DNA of 64,000 nucleotides, taken from Trichoplax adhaerens (taxonomy: Eukaryota > Placozoa > Uniplacotomia > Trichoplacea > Trichoplacidae). The notes below the pieces were generated by a model. The model searched no databases. It worked only from the letters and a program-made list of their open reading frames with translations, and was not told the origin of the DNA. The DNA lies in assembly GCF_000150275.1 (NCBI RefSeq), contig NW_002060981.1, forward strand, positions 188,539-252,538, read 5' to 3'. The translations under genes and the position numbers were made by a program. This document shows, in pieces, positions 50,372-61,288 of the stretch. Position 1 is the stretch's first letter. Each line of letters opens with the position of its first letter.

Positions 50372-51814
50372 TTACAGCTGCAACTTTTTCCTGTAGACAT
50401 ATCCTAAAGCCAGAATCGAAGAAATGCATAATGCCATTCCCGTTATGCTTCCAAAGATGCCACTAGCTTCATTATTTTTCACCTTCCTTTCCAATAGTCT
50501 CATTCTTTCTTCTTGATCTCTTAATCGTAAGTACAAGTTAATAAGTTTATCATCGTTTCTCAGTTGCATAAATTCTTGATAACTAATCTGGTCATCTGAT
50601 TCGTTATCCTCCATTTCTGAAGTTTCTGCAGCAGTCACTTCTTCTGGAGCCTGGGATTCTTCTATCACACTGTTAGTGGAGATTCTAATTCAGATATAAA
50701 AATTTATCATTTTCGTCAATAACACATTAAATGGTACAAATTGATTTACAGTTGATTTGAGTGTAATTTTTATGAACTACACGTACATCATCATACTAGA
50801 ATAAAGGTACATTTAAATCTAAGCAATCTATTGCACAACACATCGAGGGTTATTTTTTATCCTAAACTGTACAATACCATATGGATAAGACGATTACTGC
50901 AATGAAATGTAAGAAATTCTTCGATATCAGGAAAGTAAATTATCAGTAACACATAATGTTGACTTTAAAACTAGAAGTTTGATTCTTCCGATACAACATT
51001 TACTAAACAGTATTTACTATTTGTGATAAGCTGGAGGCGTGAGGAGCATTTGCTATCGAATTTTATAAATTGTATCGTATGTTAATATGTAAAAACTGAC
51101 TGATTTTTGTAATCCTACTGAATTTAACCATGGTGCTTAATTGATAGATTTCCACTTGTTGATAATAAGACGAGTCTAGAGCCGATAGGCTTACTGTACT
51201 TATTTTATCACACACCCATCCTAATATCGTATTATTATAATAACAGTTTTTAATCCTACGTTGTACTAGTTATAACATTAATATTATTTTCAGAAAAGCG
51301 TTGCAATGATAGCTTATATAAGATCGGTTTTTGGGGGGCGGGGCGGAGGGGAAATTGTCCTTTGAGAGACTTCTGTTAATGATCAAATGCCATCTATCAA
51401 GGTTGCATCCATCTAAAGTACATCATGGCGCAATTTATAGTATACTTACTTATCATCTGGCACATTTTGATTATTACTGGGCATACTGGCACTTTCAGAC
51501 TTATACCACATCGGCTTCTTCTGATATGTTCTACTTTCATTGATAGTTAATTTACTTGGTACAGTTTCATAGTTATCACTGCTGATATCATTTATTCGAT
51601 GGGTAACTTCAAATTCACTTATGTCACCATGAAGGTATTTTTGAGTAAAATCGTTATCTTCCTTACGTTTACCAGAATACGAAATCGACTCCGGCATCGT
51701 CATCATTGGGTAAAAACTATTACTGCTTTCTTCACTTAGATCGCCGGTACCATTGCTTGAATTATTATCAAAGGCCAACTGGTCTGGCAAGTTCATCTCG
51801 TTACTGTCCATCAT
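50372..51814 (-). CDS. Mitochondrial fission factor (MFF/Tango11)-like tail-anchored protein, two exons
   Basis: Exon 1 is 51814-51450 and exon 2 is 50669-50372. The junction splits an Asn codon (phase 2) with a GTAAGT donor, giving 220 residues. Exon 2 has an acidic stretch, a predicted coiled coil at about 155-190 (many Leu, Arg and Glu), and a C-terminal membrane segment at about 193-213 followed by YRKKLQL. That is a tail anchor with a short basic end, as on outer mitochondrial and peroxisomal membranes. In exon 1, residues 66-90 (SEFEVTHRI...VPSKL) resemble the conserved N-terminal MFF motif that recruits dynamin-related Drp1. The start is the first of two adjacent ATGs. The frame stays open about 130 bp further upstream, but through a TACAG repeat with no ATG. 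Other coiled-coil tail-anchored proteins are an alternative; overall similarity is modest. Confidence 0.72.
51333..51351 (+). other. G-rich run in the MFF-like intron
   Basis: Nineteen bases made of G runs broken by single C and A residues, in very AT-rich surroundings, about 100 bp inside the MFF-like intron on its non-coding strand. It has three runs of three or more G plus a GG, so it is borderline for a G-quadruplex. On the transcript it is a C-rich tract near the donor site. Confidence 0.4.
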
Positions 51815-51880
51815 TTCACTGCCAATAAAATTCCCAAGCGAGATGATCGCGCAATCCTTATGGCAGCAGTTGTAGCTTGT

Positions 51881-52115
51881 TGTACTGTACTGTACAGTAC
51901 TACAACGGTAGAATTTGCTCTCTACTCGGTAGCAATTCTTGTTCACAACTGTACAGATTCTGCTCAGTTCCCTTTTGGGCCACTGTAGGTCTTACAGTAC
52001 TGTACAGTACAGTACAGCTACAGTATACAGTACACTACAGTACAGTACTGTACAGTACCCTACAGTGACACAGTGTACTGTACAGTACAGTATAGTACAG
52101 TACAGTATACTGTAC
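51881..52115. repeat. TACAG/CTGTA arrays just upstream of the MFF-like gene
   Basis: A short palindromic array at 51881-51904 lies 67 bp upstream of the MFF-like start codon. A longer one at 51992-52115 lies about 180-300 bp upstream. Both alternate (TACAG)n and (CTGTA)n. The placement suggests that they overlap the promoter or 5' untranslated region. Open frames across them on both strands are repeat artefacts. Confidence 0.85.
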
Positions 52116-52209
52116 GGATACGGTAGTGTTGCCTTAATTGTAAAGACTATAATCTTGGGTGCCAAGAATCCTTCAGTAATAAATGATAGTAAATCTCTGA
52201 CTATCTCGT

Positions 52210-52368
52210 CTACATCATCTGTGACGCTATAATTATACCATAGTATTCGGTCGTTGGAACTGAATTATTTGGTGATATAGCTAATCTCGCCTCTTTTAAG
52301 TTACTAAGTGGCGTTCTCCGCAAGGATTGGCGTGTGTAGACTACTTTGTCACTAGTGGTGTGTGACAT
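52210..52368 (-). other. Short coding-like ORF beside the arrays
   Basis: A 52-codon frame with a true ATG begins MSHTTSDKVVYTRQSLRRTP and has ordinary, non-repeat codon use. Immediately downstream, in another frame, 52130-52225 also looks coding (DDVDEIVRDLLSFITEGFLA). A small intron or frameshift may separate them. I do not recognise the product. The segment is bounded by TACAG/CTGTA arrays on both sides. Confidence 0.25.
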
Positions 52369-52472
52369 GTATAATTCTATTTCTTTCAAGTTTCTCGTAC
52401 AAACTATCAGTTGCTGTTACATGGACGGTCGCTCCAACCATTTTATAAGTCACGTCGTAATACCAATCTTAA

Positions 52473-52616
52473 AGTACTGTACTGTGTACAGTACTGTAAT
52501 GTAGAATGCACTGTACTGTAGATCCAAGTCTGAAAGTGACTCAAAAGTGGACAGTACTGTACAGTACTGTAAGATAGAACTGTACAAACTACAGTACTGT
52601 ATAGTAGTACAGTACA
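52473..52616. repeat. TACAG/CTGTA fold-back array
   Basis: Third array of the 51.9-52.6 kb group, built from the same alternating pentamers with some unique bases between palindromes. It lies about 660-800 bp upstream of the MFF-like gene, and about 1 kb beyond the 3' end of the ferroportin gene. Confidence 0.8.
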
Positions 52617-53612
52617 AGCAATATGGCAGCATGTAAAAATGTCTCAGATTCCTTGCTGAAATATTGCCATAGAGGGTTCAACTCTAGACTGTGAGAAATT
52701 GAGTAGTTCATGATTCGACAATTCGGAAATAGATTCGATACTTTTGATTGCAAGTTGCAATACTGCAGCACTCTAACAGAATATCTCTGGTGATAGTCTT
52801 CCTCTACATTATTCGGGATATTTTAGCAAGAAATCCGTGATCATATGCTTTATACGAAACTGAATCAGTCAAGCACTGTAATTGTACGATCATACAGTAT
52901 TGTATGTAGAACTATGACGAATAATTAATCTATAATGTGCACTTTGTCTATTTATACTGTATGTATATATAAATAAAATTGACTAAACATTTCTTCTTTT
53001 AAATATTAAACTATTCGGAGTCATAGTACATTTAGCAAAATTGGCTTGATATTTATTATCAAATAATTTAGTAGTAGCGATTACACATCGATAAAAGGTT
53101 AACTAACTAGAGAGTATAATTTTTATTACATCACACATTAATACATTATATGCAGCTTAATGCTGATGTGTGAGAGAGCATTCAGTCTTACAGTTTCAGC
53201 AACATGAGAATAATATCTTGAGTAAAATCCTACCTGCGATGCAGTAATTCAATATGAGTTGATGATATTTGCGAGTTGAAGAGGTAGAATAAAGACATTT
53301 ATATAGACTGTGTTTATTAAGCTAAAAATAGTGCAAAGAGAATATTTGTAATCTGCTTATGAAAAGCAATTGCTGTAATATCTCGATAGCGACCTGAAAA
53401 TTATTTTAAAAAACATTTTTAAAGATATTTAAGCAATTGCCGATTTTTATACCATGTTTTTATTTACTAAACTATTAAAACATCGATCGTTTTACAAGAT
53501 TTAGTGATCATTGAGTAGGCAAGAATAGAAATGGTCCATTCGTACGGACTATTTAAGTTCGGAAAATGATACAATTCGGCACTTAAATACCGTTAAAAAT
53601 CTGGATTCAAAA
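52617..53612. other. Region downstream of ferroportin, no gene recognised
   Basis: Short frames only, plus a TACAGTATTGTA-type palindrome near 52893. A minus-strand AATAAA at 53459-53464, about 150 bp past the ferroportin stop, is a plausible poly(A) signal for that gene. Confidence 0.5.
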
Positions 53613-56600
53613 TTATACAGTAGTAACTTTAGATACATGTTTCTGTTCTGTAGGTTTTCGCAATTTAATAGAAGCAGCTGGAAGCTCATTATTATCAACG
53701 GTTGCAGCAATGCCCTCCTTTCTATTACATACATTCTCATCATCACTTTCTGCTACAGCATGTAATGCACCACCAAATTTGACCTTAAAGGCGAATGTTA
53801 TGTATACTAACAAGCTTAAAATAATAAACGTAACGGATACAAGAATTAAGATCCAAAACGTATCAATTTGAGGTAGAATTAAGACAAGAACAAATTGAAT
53901 TAGGTCTAGAATGTTATTGAGAGCGTCTTGAACACCACCAACGATACCACGTTCAGCCTCACTAACGTGTTCTTGGAATAATTGTGTAGTACTCAAATCA
54001 TACATCCACAAGCCGGTTCGTGAGCAAACTATTCCAATCATAAATAAAATGATTGAGATCGATGGCACTAAGCTATCGCAGTTTACGCTGTAAAAATAAA
54101 AAAGATGGCATATTAACATATAAATAGCATATCTAGAAAATATTATCACAACGGTTAAAATTTTACCGATAGGAATTGCTTGCTGCCGAGTTGTTTGTCA
54201 GTGAACAGTTTGTACTATTTAGGTCTAATGATTAAAGAAACAGTAATGACTGTGTGTCAAGTTTGCAAATATTTTGAAATACTTCATAAGAAAAGGTTGC
54301 CGTTCACAATGTAAAAACAAAGGAAAAGAAAGTTTAAATTAATTGTAGTTAATAACCATCAGTTACTTTCTTCTTACCTATGATAGTTGGCTGATAAAGT
54401 GAGCTGCCTGGTGTAAATACTGATGCTACGCAAAACATCAATGCTGATATTTGCAGTAAGAGTGATATGAGACCTGTCTTTACAAGTCCCATTCGATTTC
54501 GTAGAACTTGAAAAATATAGGTGCCTAAGACTCCAAAAATAGCTCCAGCTGCGCGAGCTAAGCTAACAAAACCTTCGGAAATACCTCGAGCATATATATA
54601 GCCTTACATGAAAAGTAATAATATAATCAGGACAATACTTGATGAAAAACATGCAACATTATACTAATCATGAGAAAAAAATACCTGTTGTTACTACATT
54701 AAATCCCAATACTGTCAAGTACAGAATTGCCAATGAAACTCCAGCTCTAGTAACATCTTGCTGCATAAAAGTATACCAGCCCCGCTTTAGAGACACAAAA
54801 GATGATACGATACGTTCAAGGGTGCATCCAGCCGATTTAACTTTTTCTACTTCTTCCGGCTGTCCATTTTCTATAAGAATGTGCGAAAAATGAGATCGGT
54901 CAAGTTGTTATAATAGCTAAGATATTAAAAATAATCAGTGCACTATTATGAGAGACTATTTACACTTGTAACTCATTAAGGAATTCAGCTGAGTTTGCTT
55001 TAAACGTATTTCAGGTGCAGTATCGTAATACTTCCAATATCAAATAGAAAAAATGTACTACAAAAAATACCTTCCTCTATTTTGGTACCCTGCTGTTCTG
55101 ATTCTGTTCCATCCGCAGTATTACATTGTTCAGCGTCTGTACTTTTCAATTTAATGGCCAGACGTGGTACTTTCAAGTATATTTTTATAAATACGTAATA
55201 CTCGATGATAAAAGAGATTACATTCCAAGCCCCAATAAAGATTGCTCCGACTAGCATTGAAGAAAAATCAATTAGCTGACCAACAGCTATTGGAGCCACA
55301 ATAGCACAGACTAGATCAATTCGTCTCATCTTGGCATTAAGATCTACATCAAATACGAATTAAATAACAGCGAAAAAATTATGTTAATATTAGATGATGG
55401 TATACATAGAAAATTAGCGAATTCTTATAAAACTTTTCACCTGCTAGAGCAGATTTACTGCCAACAGAAATAACAACGATCCAATCTCGAGTGATTGCAA
55501 TTTTATGTGTGATACTTGCTAGATTGGCAAGTGTTCCAGTAGTGATTAAGACTACTTGTAAAACAACAGTGACGGTCGCTGATACTTTAACTTCTAGAAG
55601 GACCAAGTAGACGCCAGCAGAAGCAATTACCAGAAAATTCTGAGAAGCTAGCGTGATTTTCACAACTAAATAATAATAAAAATACAGTTAAATATCAGAT
55701 AGTAAAATCAGAAATGATTTGTCAATACATCAAAAAGAAATTCTCAGTCTGTTTATGCTATAACTGTTAGAGTGAGCATGGAATGGAGGGAGACACAGCG
55801 ACTTTGCTTATCTTATTCAATAAATTATAGTTACCAGAAAGTGGACTTACCACGAAGCCTATCACTAGAATCTACCCAGTCACCAAAAACAGGTGCAAAA
55901 ACAATCGCCGTAATCGCAAGCGTTAGTCCATAAATAGCCGTCAGTAATAGTGAAGTAATATTTAGTCTAACCAAGAATAGACCCACTACAAACACCCACA
56001 TACGATCTCCCTAAAAGTAAATGAAAGAATGAATTATATGTAGAAAGTCGATTATTGAGAAGATTATGATTAGATTCTACGATAGAACAGTTACGTAGCA
56101 TAGCAGGGTAGCTAATGCACTAGGTTTTACACTTTGTATCCACTAAAAGTATAGAGTATTTTAAGAAAGGTCAAAATGAAATAAGGAAATTAATTTCATA
56201 TTGTGTATAAATTTATAGACTATGAACTGTTAATAATTAATTAGTGCAGTGTATATTTTCGTTTGGTTATTAAAAGATATGGCATACTAGATGGATAATA
56301 ACTAGAAGTACTGTGTATATCTTTGGGATGTGTGCATTAGTACATATTTGGATCCGGGACGAATGCACTGATCCATACACGTCCGTCTACTAATAAGGAT
56401 TGGGGACACAGAATCTATACGATAATAACAAGTTGCTGAAAATAGAAAATTACAAGCCGACAACAACGAAAATAGAATGGGATTATGAACTAATTTACGT
56501 AGTTAATATCAGATGCATTAATCGGATCTAAGCTTTGCAGTATGGCATAATCGTTGCTATTAGCGTTAAAAGATCATGATGTGATTATAATGCAATTAAT

Positions 56601-56882
56601 GCACTGCCCAGATGCTTGAATAATGAAAGATAGCTACATGTTCTATCTGTTGGTTGCGAATGTTTAAAAGTACGCCCAGTGACATGGTGCTACTCTAAAG
56701 CTAGCGAATATTATTAATTCATCAAAGCGGTATTAGAGCAGTAAATAGAGTATATGATGACAGAGCTTTTTAACTACAGCAATTTTACTTACCCAAGATG
56801 ACAAAAAATGACCAATGCATATTAAAGTGGTTGGAGATGTTAAAGTTTTTTTCAATTTCTGCAAGTTAGGTAAGGCAAGCAT
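53613..56882 (-). CDS. Ferroportin (SLC40A1), iron exporter, seven exons
   Basis: In transcription order: 56882-56793, 56010-55851, 55665-55441, 55343-55071, 54870-54685, 54602-54378 and 54067-53613. Phases agree throughout; 537 residues (human 571). Family signatures run the whole length: GHFLSSWGDRMW (24-35), FGDWVDSSDRLR, NLAS...ITRDW, RRIDLVCAIVAPIAVGQ, RGWYTFMQQDV...LAILYLTVLGF, YIYARGISEG and GLWMYDL...ERGIVGGVQDALN. It should be a 12-helix plasma-membrane exporter of ferrous iron. Asp32 matches human Asp39, but human His43, Cys326 and His507 are replaced by Val36, Val308 and Gln444. The last acceptor is ambiguous: a better-looking site at 54087/54088 breaks the frame, so 54067 was chosen. 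The variable extracellular loop before it is much shorter than in human. Acceptor 54602 is weak. Confidence 0.95.
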
Positions 56883-57916
56883 ACTTGGCAACTTACTTCA
56901 TCAGCGTTAATTGACGGGTACTAAAGTTTTATTGCGGTATACTCAACAATCGAGAAGTTCTGCTGGAAAAGTATTTTACAAAAGTTCGACAATATGCTGT
57001 ACTTACACACTTCACAGTCGCATTGATGATCATATTCAATTGCTTTTAAGCACCAATTTGCCAATCAAAATATGACTGTGCTGCATTAATAACAGAGGCT
57101 ATTTTACGTATACATTAATTAATTATGAATGCATAATATTAAAATGCTACTAACTGATTAAGCGTAAAATTATCTTAAAAATATGGGCAACAGTTGATAA
57201 CAATTTGCAATTAAGTGTAAGTAAGTAAAGCAAAGAATTGAGAGAAAGGAGAAAGATAAGCTATGCGTCATGCTCTACCACGTCAAATCTACAAAATGAA
57301 TCAAACAGGAAGGCTAAAATTATGAACTTTATGATTATCCAATACGAAGCAAAATGCCATTATAAAATTATACAAGCACGTCCTATCGATCGATTAAGCC
57401 TAATTATGGTACAATAACGAGTTTGATATCAGATACTTCTTAAATAGATAGCCCATTTTTACATGCAAGTGCTCACCTAGTATCTACCTTTCGATAATAA
57501 CAATTAATTAGCAGTTGTCTAAAGGGTATAATGCGTATATGCAGTAGAATTTGTTCGTCATTCAGTCGTAGGCTATATTCAGTGCATATTAAATGATTAT
57601 CTCTTTCTAATTTTAGACTTCAAATTGCATTCATTCAATCCAATAGCAATAACAGCGTACATAGAAAGCGTACAATAAATTGCATGCCGGTCCACAAGGC
57701 TTGAATATGTACCTATTACAGTAATCCCCAACCTATTCGTCGTTGTCGATTATATGATTATTATCAGTAGTAGGCTGATAAACGTCCCCAATAGTTCGGT
57801 AGAAAGGCTGCTTGGCGAATACTACTTGCACGTTAACCTAGCTACAACTGTCGGTAGTTTAGCATTGGGATAAAAGACATTCGCAAGACGTTAGAATTGG
57901 TAGTGGAGACTTTCCC
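56883..57916. other. Upstream region of ferroportin, no gene recognised
   Basis: About 1 kb between the ferroportin start codon and the next TACAG/CTGTA array. I see no hairpin of iron-responsive type (a CAGUGN loop on a stem) and no clear TATA box. It presumably holds the 5' untranslated region and promoter. Confidence 0.4.
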
Positions 57917-58034
57917 TACTGTACTGTACACTGTACACTGTACAGTACTGTAGTGTACAGCACACTACAGTACAGTAGAGGCTCTTTGACACAGTGCATC
58001 TGTTACCAGTACAGTACATGTACTGTACTGTATG
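57917..58034. repeat. TACAG/CTGTA fold-back array upstream of ferroportin
   Basis: Alternating (CTGTA)n and (TACAG)n with several GTACACTGTACA variants, about 1 kb upstream of the ferroportin start codon. It could form long hairpins. Confidence 0.85.
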
Positions 58035-58329
58035 ACAGGTTGACAGCAATGATGGCCATGACGCATTTGCCTTAATTTTTTTTTTTTAACTTTCTACCGG
58101 TCGTACAGTAGAGTAGGGAGTATAGTAGGTGACAGATAGTTTGTATTAGAAGTAGAAACTTGAAAGAAATAAAACTACTCAATACTGCAATAGAAAGTAA
58201 TAAAATCATCAAAATCCAATTGCTAAAGGTTATAATAATCTGTCTGTGTGGAATATGAGCCAAATTTAAAATATCTTTCTTCAAAATTGAAAGATACAAT
58301 TTCTAATTTAAGGTAACATGAGTGTGTAT

Positions 58330-58491
58330 GTACTGTACAATACATTGTTTCTTTTCAACCGTTTTTGAACTCTTCAGTACAGTATAGTGTAATTTTAGAG
58401 GTCTCGCCACGCCTCTGTAATACTGATCTTACAGTACTGTACGCAGTACTGTACATTCGATTTCAAATTTTTGCATCAATTTGTACAGTAC
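58330..58491. repeat. Looser TACAG/CTGTA palindrome cluster
   Basis: Four or five separate palindromes of the TACAGTAC type are spread over about 160 bp with unique sequence between them. It follows the denser array at 57917 and precedes the small ORF at 58548. Confidence 0.7.
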
Positions 58492-58547
58492 AAAATTGAT
58501 CGCAAATGCATGGATTTAATATCTGTACATTGGTGCTATGTAGATTT

Positions 58548-58787
58548 TTAAAGTCGATTTAATTTTAGTACAGTGAACAAGTTGAGGTCTTGGTGGTTGT
58601 GTTTAGCTAACTTAGTTTTAATATCACCTGACCTCAATCGCTGTAAAGAAGGGTTCCCATTTTTACTAGAGAGAAAATGGAAAGGATCGATGTAATTCGA
58701 CGCAGACCACCGTAAATGTTTCAAAGTCGAAAAACCGACAGTGTTCACAGTACTCGAAATTAGAGTCTTCTTTCCAATACTGCACAT
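58548..58787 (-). CDS. Hypothetical 79-residue protein or first exon
   Basis: A complete ATG-to-stop frame encodes a basic 79-residue peptide beginning MCSIGKKTLISSTVNTVGFS, without repeat bias and with ordinary codon use. No signal peptide, membrane segment or motif is evident. It lies upstream of, and in the same orientation as, ferroportin, next to TACAG/CTGTA palindromes. It may be a small gene, an upstream exon or chance. I do not recognise it. Confidence 0.25.
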   Translation of the reverse strand: MCSIGKKTLISSTVNTVGFSTLKHLRWSASNYIDPFHFLSSKNGNPSLQRLRSGDIKTKLAKHNHQDLNLFTVLKLNRL

Positions 58788-60578
58788 CCTGTTTTAATTA
58801 ATATACCGGTGACGAAGTGGCCACTAAATAGAGGTAGGTATGTGCTAGTAATGCAGCAGTGATTTTAGTTAGTGGCTAGAACTTGGTGAAAGACAACGTC
58901 ATAATCTGTTGAAGAGACGATGAATAAGCTTTTAATTTAACTACGTAATTACGCATACATTTCGAGTGTATTTTATTCGCGTGGACAATTCTAGTTAGAG
59001 CACGTACACTAGTACCCTAGTTAACTAACTTATAGCAACTCGTTAAAATGATAACTGTCTACCTAGTGTACGTAAAACGCTGTAGCCACAGTTTTGGAAT
59101 GATGTAGTACGCGTAAATCAATAGAATTGCAGTTAAGATCGTCGTGTACAATTTCGGTAAATGAATAATTAATTATAATATAATAACTTTCAAAATTGAT
59201 AGTTAACACTTCAAAATACTGTGTCCAATTTATAAGAAAATATCTATAGTGTTGGCAATTTGAAATTGAATCACAAACATTTCTTTAGTGATCAATGCAC
59301 TACTACACAGTATATCGTAGAATAGATACCAATTTTACAATAAATGACGTCATTTCATCATAATATAATACTCAATACAGCTGTCACGGTAGTGAATCTA
59401 CCGTGATGGATGATATCTTACTTAATTTAGACATGTATATGTATCACGATAAGATAGTTATTAATTTGGATATGAGCATGAATTATTTTATGACTTAATA
59501 TAGCCGATACAAACTTGTTCTCAATACACCTTAAATTATACTAAATATAGTATAAGAATTGTCAATGGTAAATTCAATATAAGTCTAAATGATTGATTTT
59601 GAATATTAAATTAGACTTGCATTTTCTACAATAAAGATATAGTTAGAAGATTCCGAAAGTGTATTTCTCAGTTATTGTTACTTATCTAGGGTAATCTAAT
59701 TAGTTTAGATTAGGCAAGTTTAGTTAAGTAACAACAGTATTTGTTTCTATAATGGCCTGGTGTGCCAATCAAAGATTTTACTGATCAACTACTACTTAGA
59801 GATAGTGGAGCTTGAATTTGTGACGCGAGAGGTTACAATCAAACAGATATTTGCAAGCTTATTCCAGGCATGCTTATAACGTAACCAAACTAATGAAAGA
59901 CGCAACGAATACCTCCTTTACAGAAGTAAAATCAATGATTTTCTCGATTAAAATGAATCTTTCTGAATTCGATTTGATGATGATTATTTTCGTGTATGAG
60001 GAAATAGAAAGCATATGAGGTAGGCAGCTATAAGATAAAATAATAAGGGGAACACTTGCTGTCACCACTTTAGAGCTAATAAAACAATTCCCATCTACCA
60101 TATTTTGAATTCCAATTGCTAGCTTAATTCAAAAATTTTTGTTAAATTTTGCTCAGCTTAGCATCGATTACAGGAACTGTAGATCTTTGGCTGTTTCTAT
60201 TAAGTATCACGAAATTAGGATAATGTTCGTAAAGTTATCTTTCAGGTTTGCTATTTTCAAGATGTTACCGTTTAAATGACTAAATAATTAATAGAATATT
60301 TATATTATATTACAAGATGATACTCGTATGTTTATGGATTAGTGATTGGGCTCTTTGAGGCTTGATGATAAGAAAATTAAAAATTATACGCCATAATTAT
60401 TAATTATACGAACCTGCTTAGTTCCAGATACGATCATTTAAACTTTTAAAATATCAATCTTCATTATTAATTTAAATGTACTGGCATCAATTTTTTTATA
60501 AATATACGTGAATAGCGATGACACATATCTGTATTAATAGCTATGAAATTAGTAGATTTATGGTAATGTACGTATATA
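58788..60578. other. No recognised gene; palindromes near 59.35 kb
   Basis: AT-rich with short frames only (longest 75 codons, 59874-60101 minus). It contains a perfect 14-bp palindrome around a CRE (AAATGACGTCATTT, 59342-59355) and, 30 bp on, the hairpin at 59384-59406. Confidence 0.5.
59384..59406. repeat. 8-bp-arm hairpin TCACGGTA/TACCGTGA
   Basis: Perfect inverted repeat with a 7-nt loop. The same arms occur at 9165-9185 at the end of the 438-bp inserted element. This suggests a related element end or footprint. Confidence 0.55.
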
Positions 60579-60583
60579 TGTTC

Positions 60584-60672
60584 CGGCTAAAACCCGATCT
60601 CGGCTAATACGCGTACTAGCCGGTTAAAGCCCGATTGAAGAGAGATATCATCACAATTTCGGGTTTTAGCCG
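60584..60672. repeat. Four-copy CGGCTAAAACCCGA hairpin element
   Basis: Outer 14-bp arms CGGCTAAAACCCGA (60584-60597) and its exact complement (60659-60672) enclose two further diverged copies. These are CGGCTAATACGCG from 60601 and a facing TAGCCGGTTAAAGCCCGA. The central pair is itself nearly palindromic. The patch is strikingly GC-rich for this region. It may be a small fold-back element, a regulatory array, or part of an LTR whose transcription unit starts about 230 bp downstream. Confidence 0.6.
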
Positions 60673-60903
60673 TGTTACCGTCTGTAGTGTTTACTTCTAA
60701 ATACGGTATAGTCTATTTTTTAGTAAAAGTCAATTTCCACTAGATTGTAGCATAACTCTAAATATGTATAATTTATATTTAACAAAATACTCTGTGGAAA
60801 TCGCTTTTAAATCTAGCTGAATTATATCGTAGCCTTGTCTTAACATAGAAGTAACATATTCTTATTAGTCATTTATGATTTCCTCCTGCTGTGCTTCATA
60901 CAT

Positions 60904-61288
60904 TATAAAAGCTATCTTCTTTCACCTATCTCGTTAGTTAGTTCTGCTAGTTACACGGTAAGCTTGCACACTTTATCTATGCTACATTACTATAGCTATT
61001 CGACTAGTCACGTCGTTATACACGCTGTAATCTCACACGGTTTTTCCCTTTGCACTAATTCCAATAAACTCTATTCCTCTACTAAATTAACTCTGGTAAT
61101 TTACTGTGATCATGACGAATCCACAATCTTCCGAAACATCACACCGTCCAAGTACGAAATCCAGTCAATTCGCGAAATGCCTAGTCAATTTGCGAAATGC
61201 CCAAATATATTTCTTTGCTGATTATGCCAATTCGCTTGCAAAATTTGTGGCTATTGAAGAAATTTACGACATTCTAAGCAGTATCTAG
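60904..61288 (+). mobile_element. LTR-like transcription unit with a short ORF
   Basis: TATAAAAG at 60904-60911 is followed about 150 bp later by AATAAA at 61063-61068, then TGG at 61094 and an ATG at 61112 opening a 58-codon frame (MTNPQSSETSHRPSTKS...) to 61288. The arrangement resembles U3-R-U5, primer-binding site and start of gag. The ORF contains a 20-bp tandem duplication (61163-61202). No protease, reverse transcriptase or second LTR is visible, so the retroelement reading is only a suggestion. A small host transcript is the alternative. Confidence 0.3.

Noticed and set aside
54068-54087. Alternative acceptor for the last ferroportin exon at 54087/54088 after a good pyrimidine tract
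   Set aside because: Its phase does not match the donor at 54378 and gives a stop codon. The acceptor at 54067/54068 keeps the frame and gives a sensible protein.
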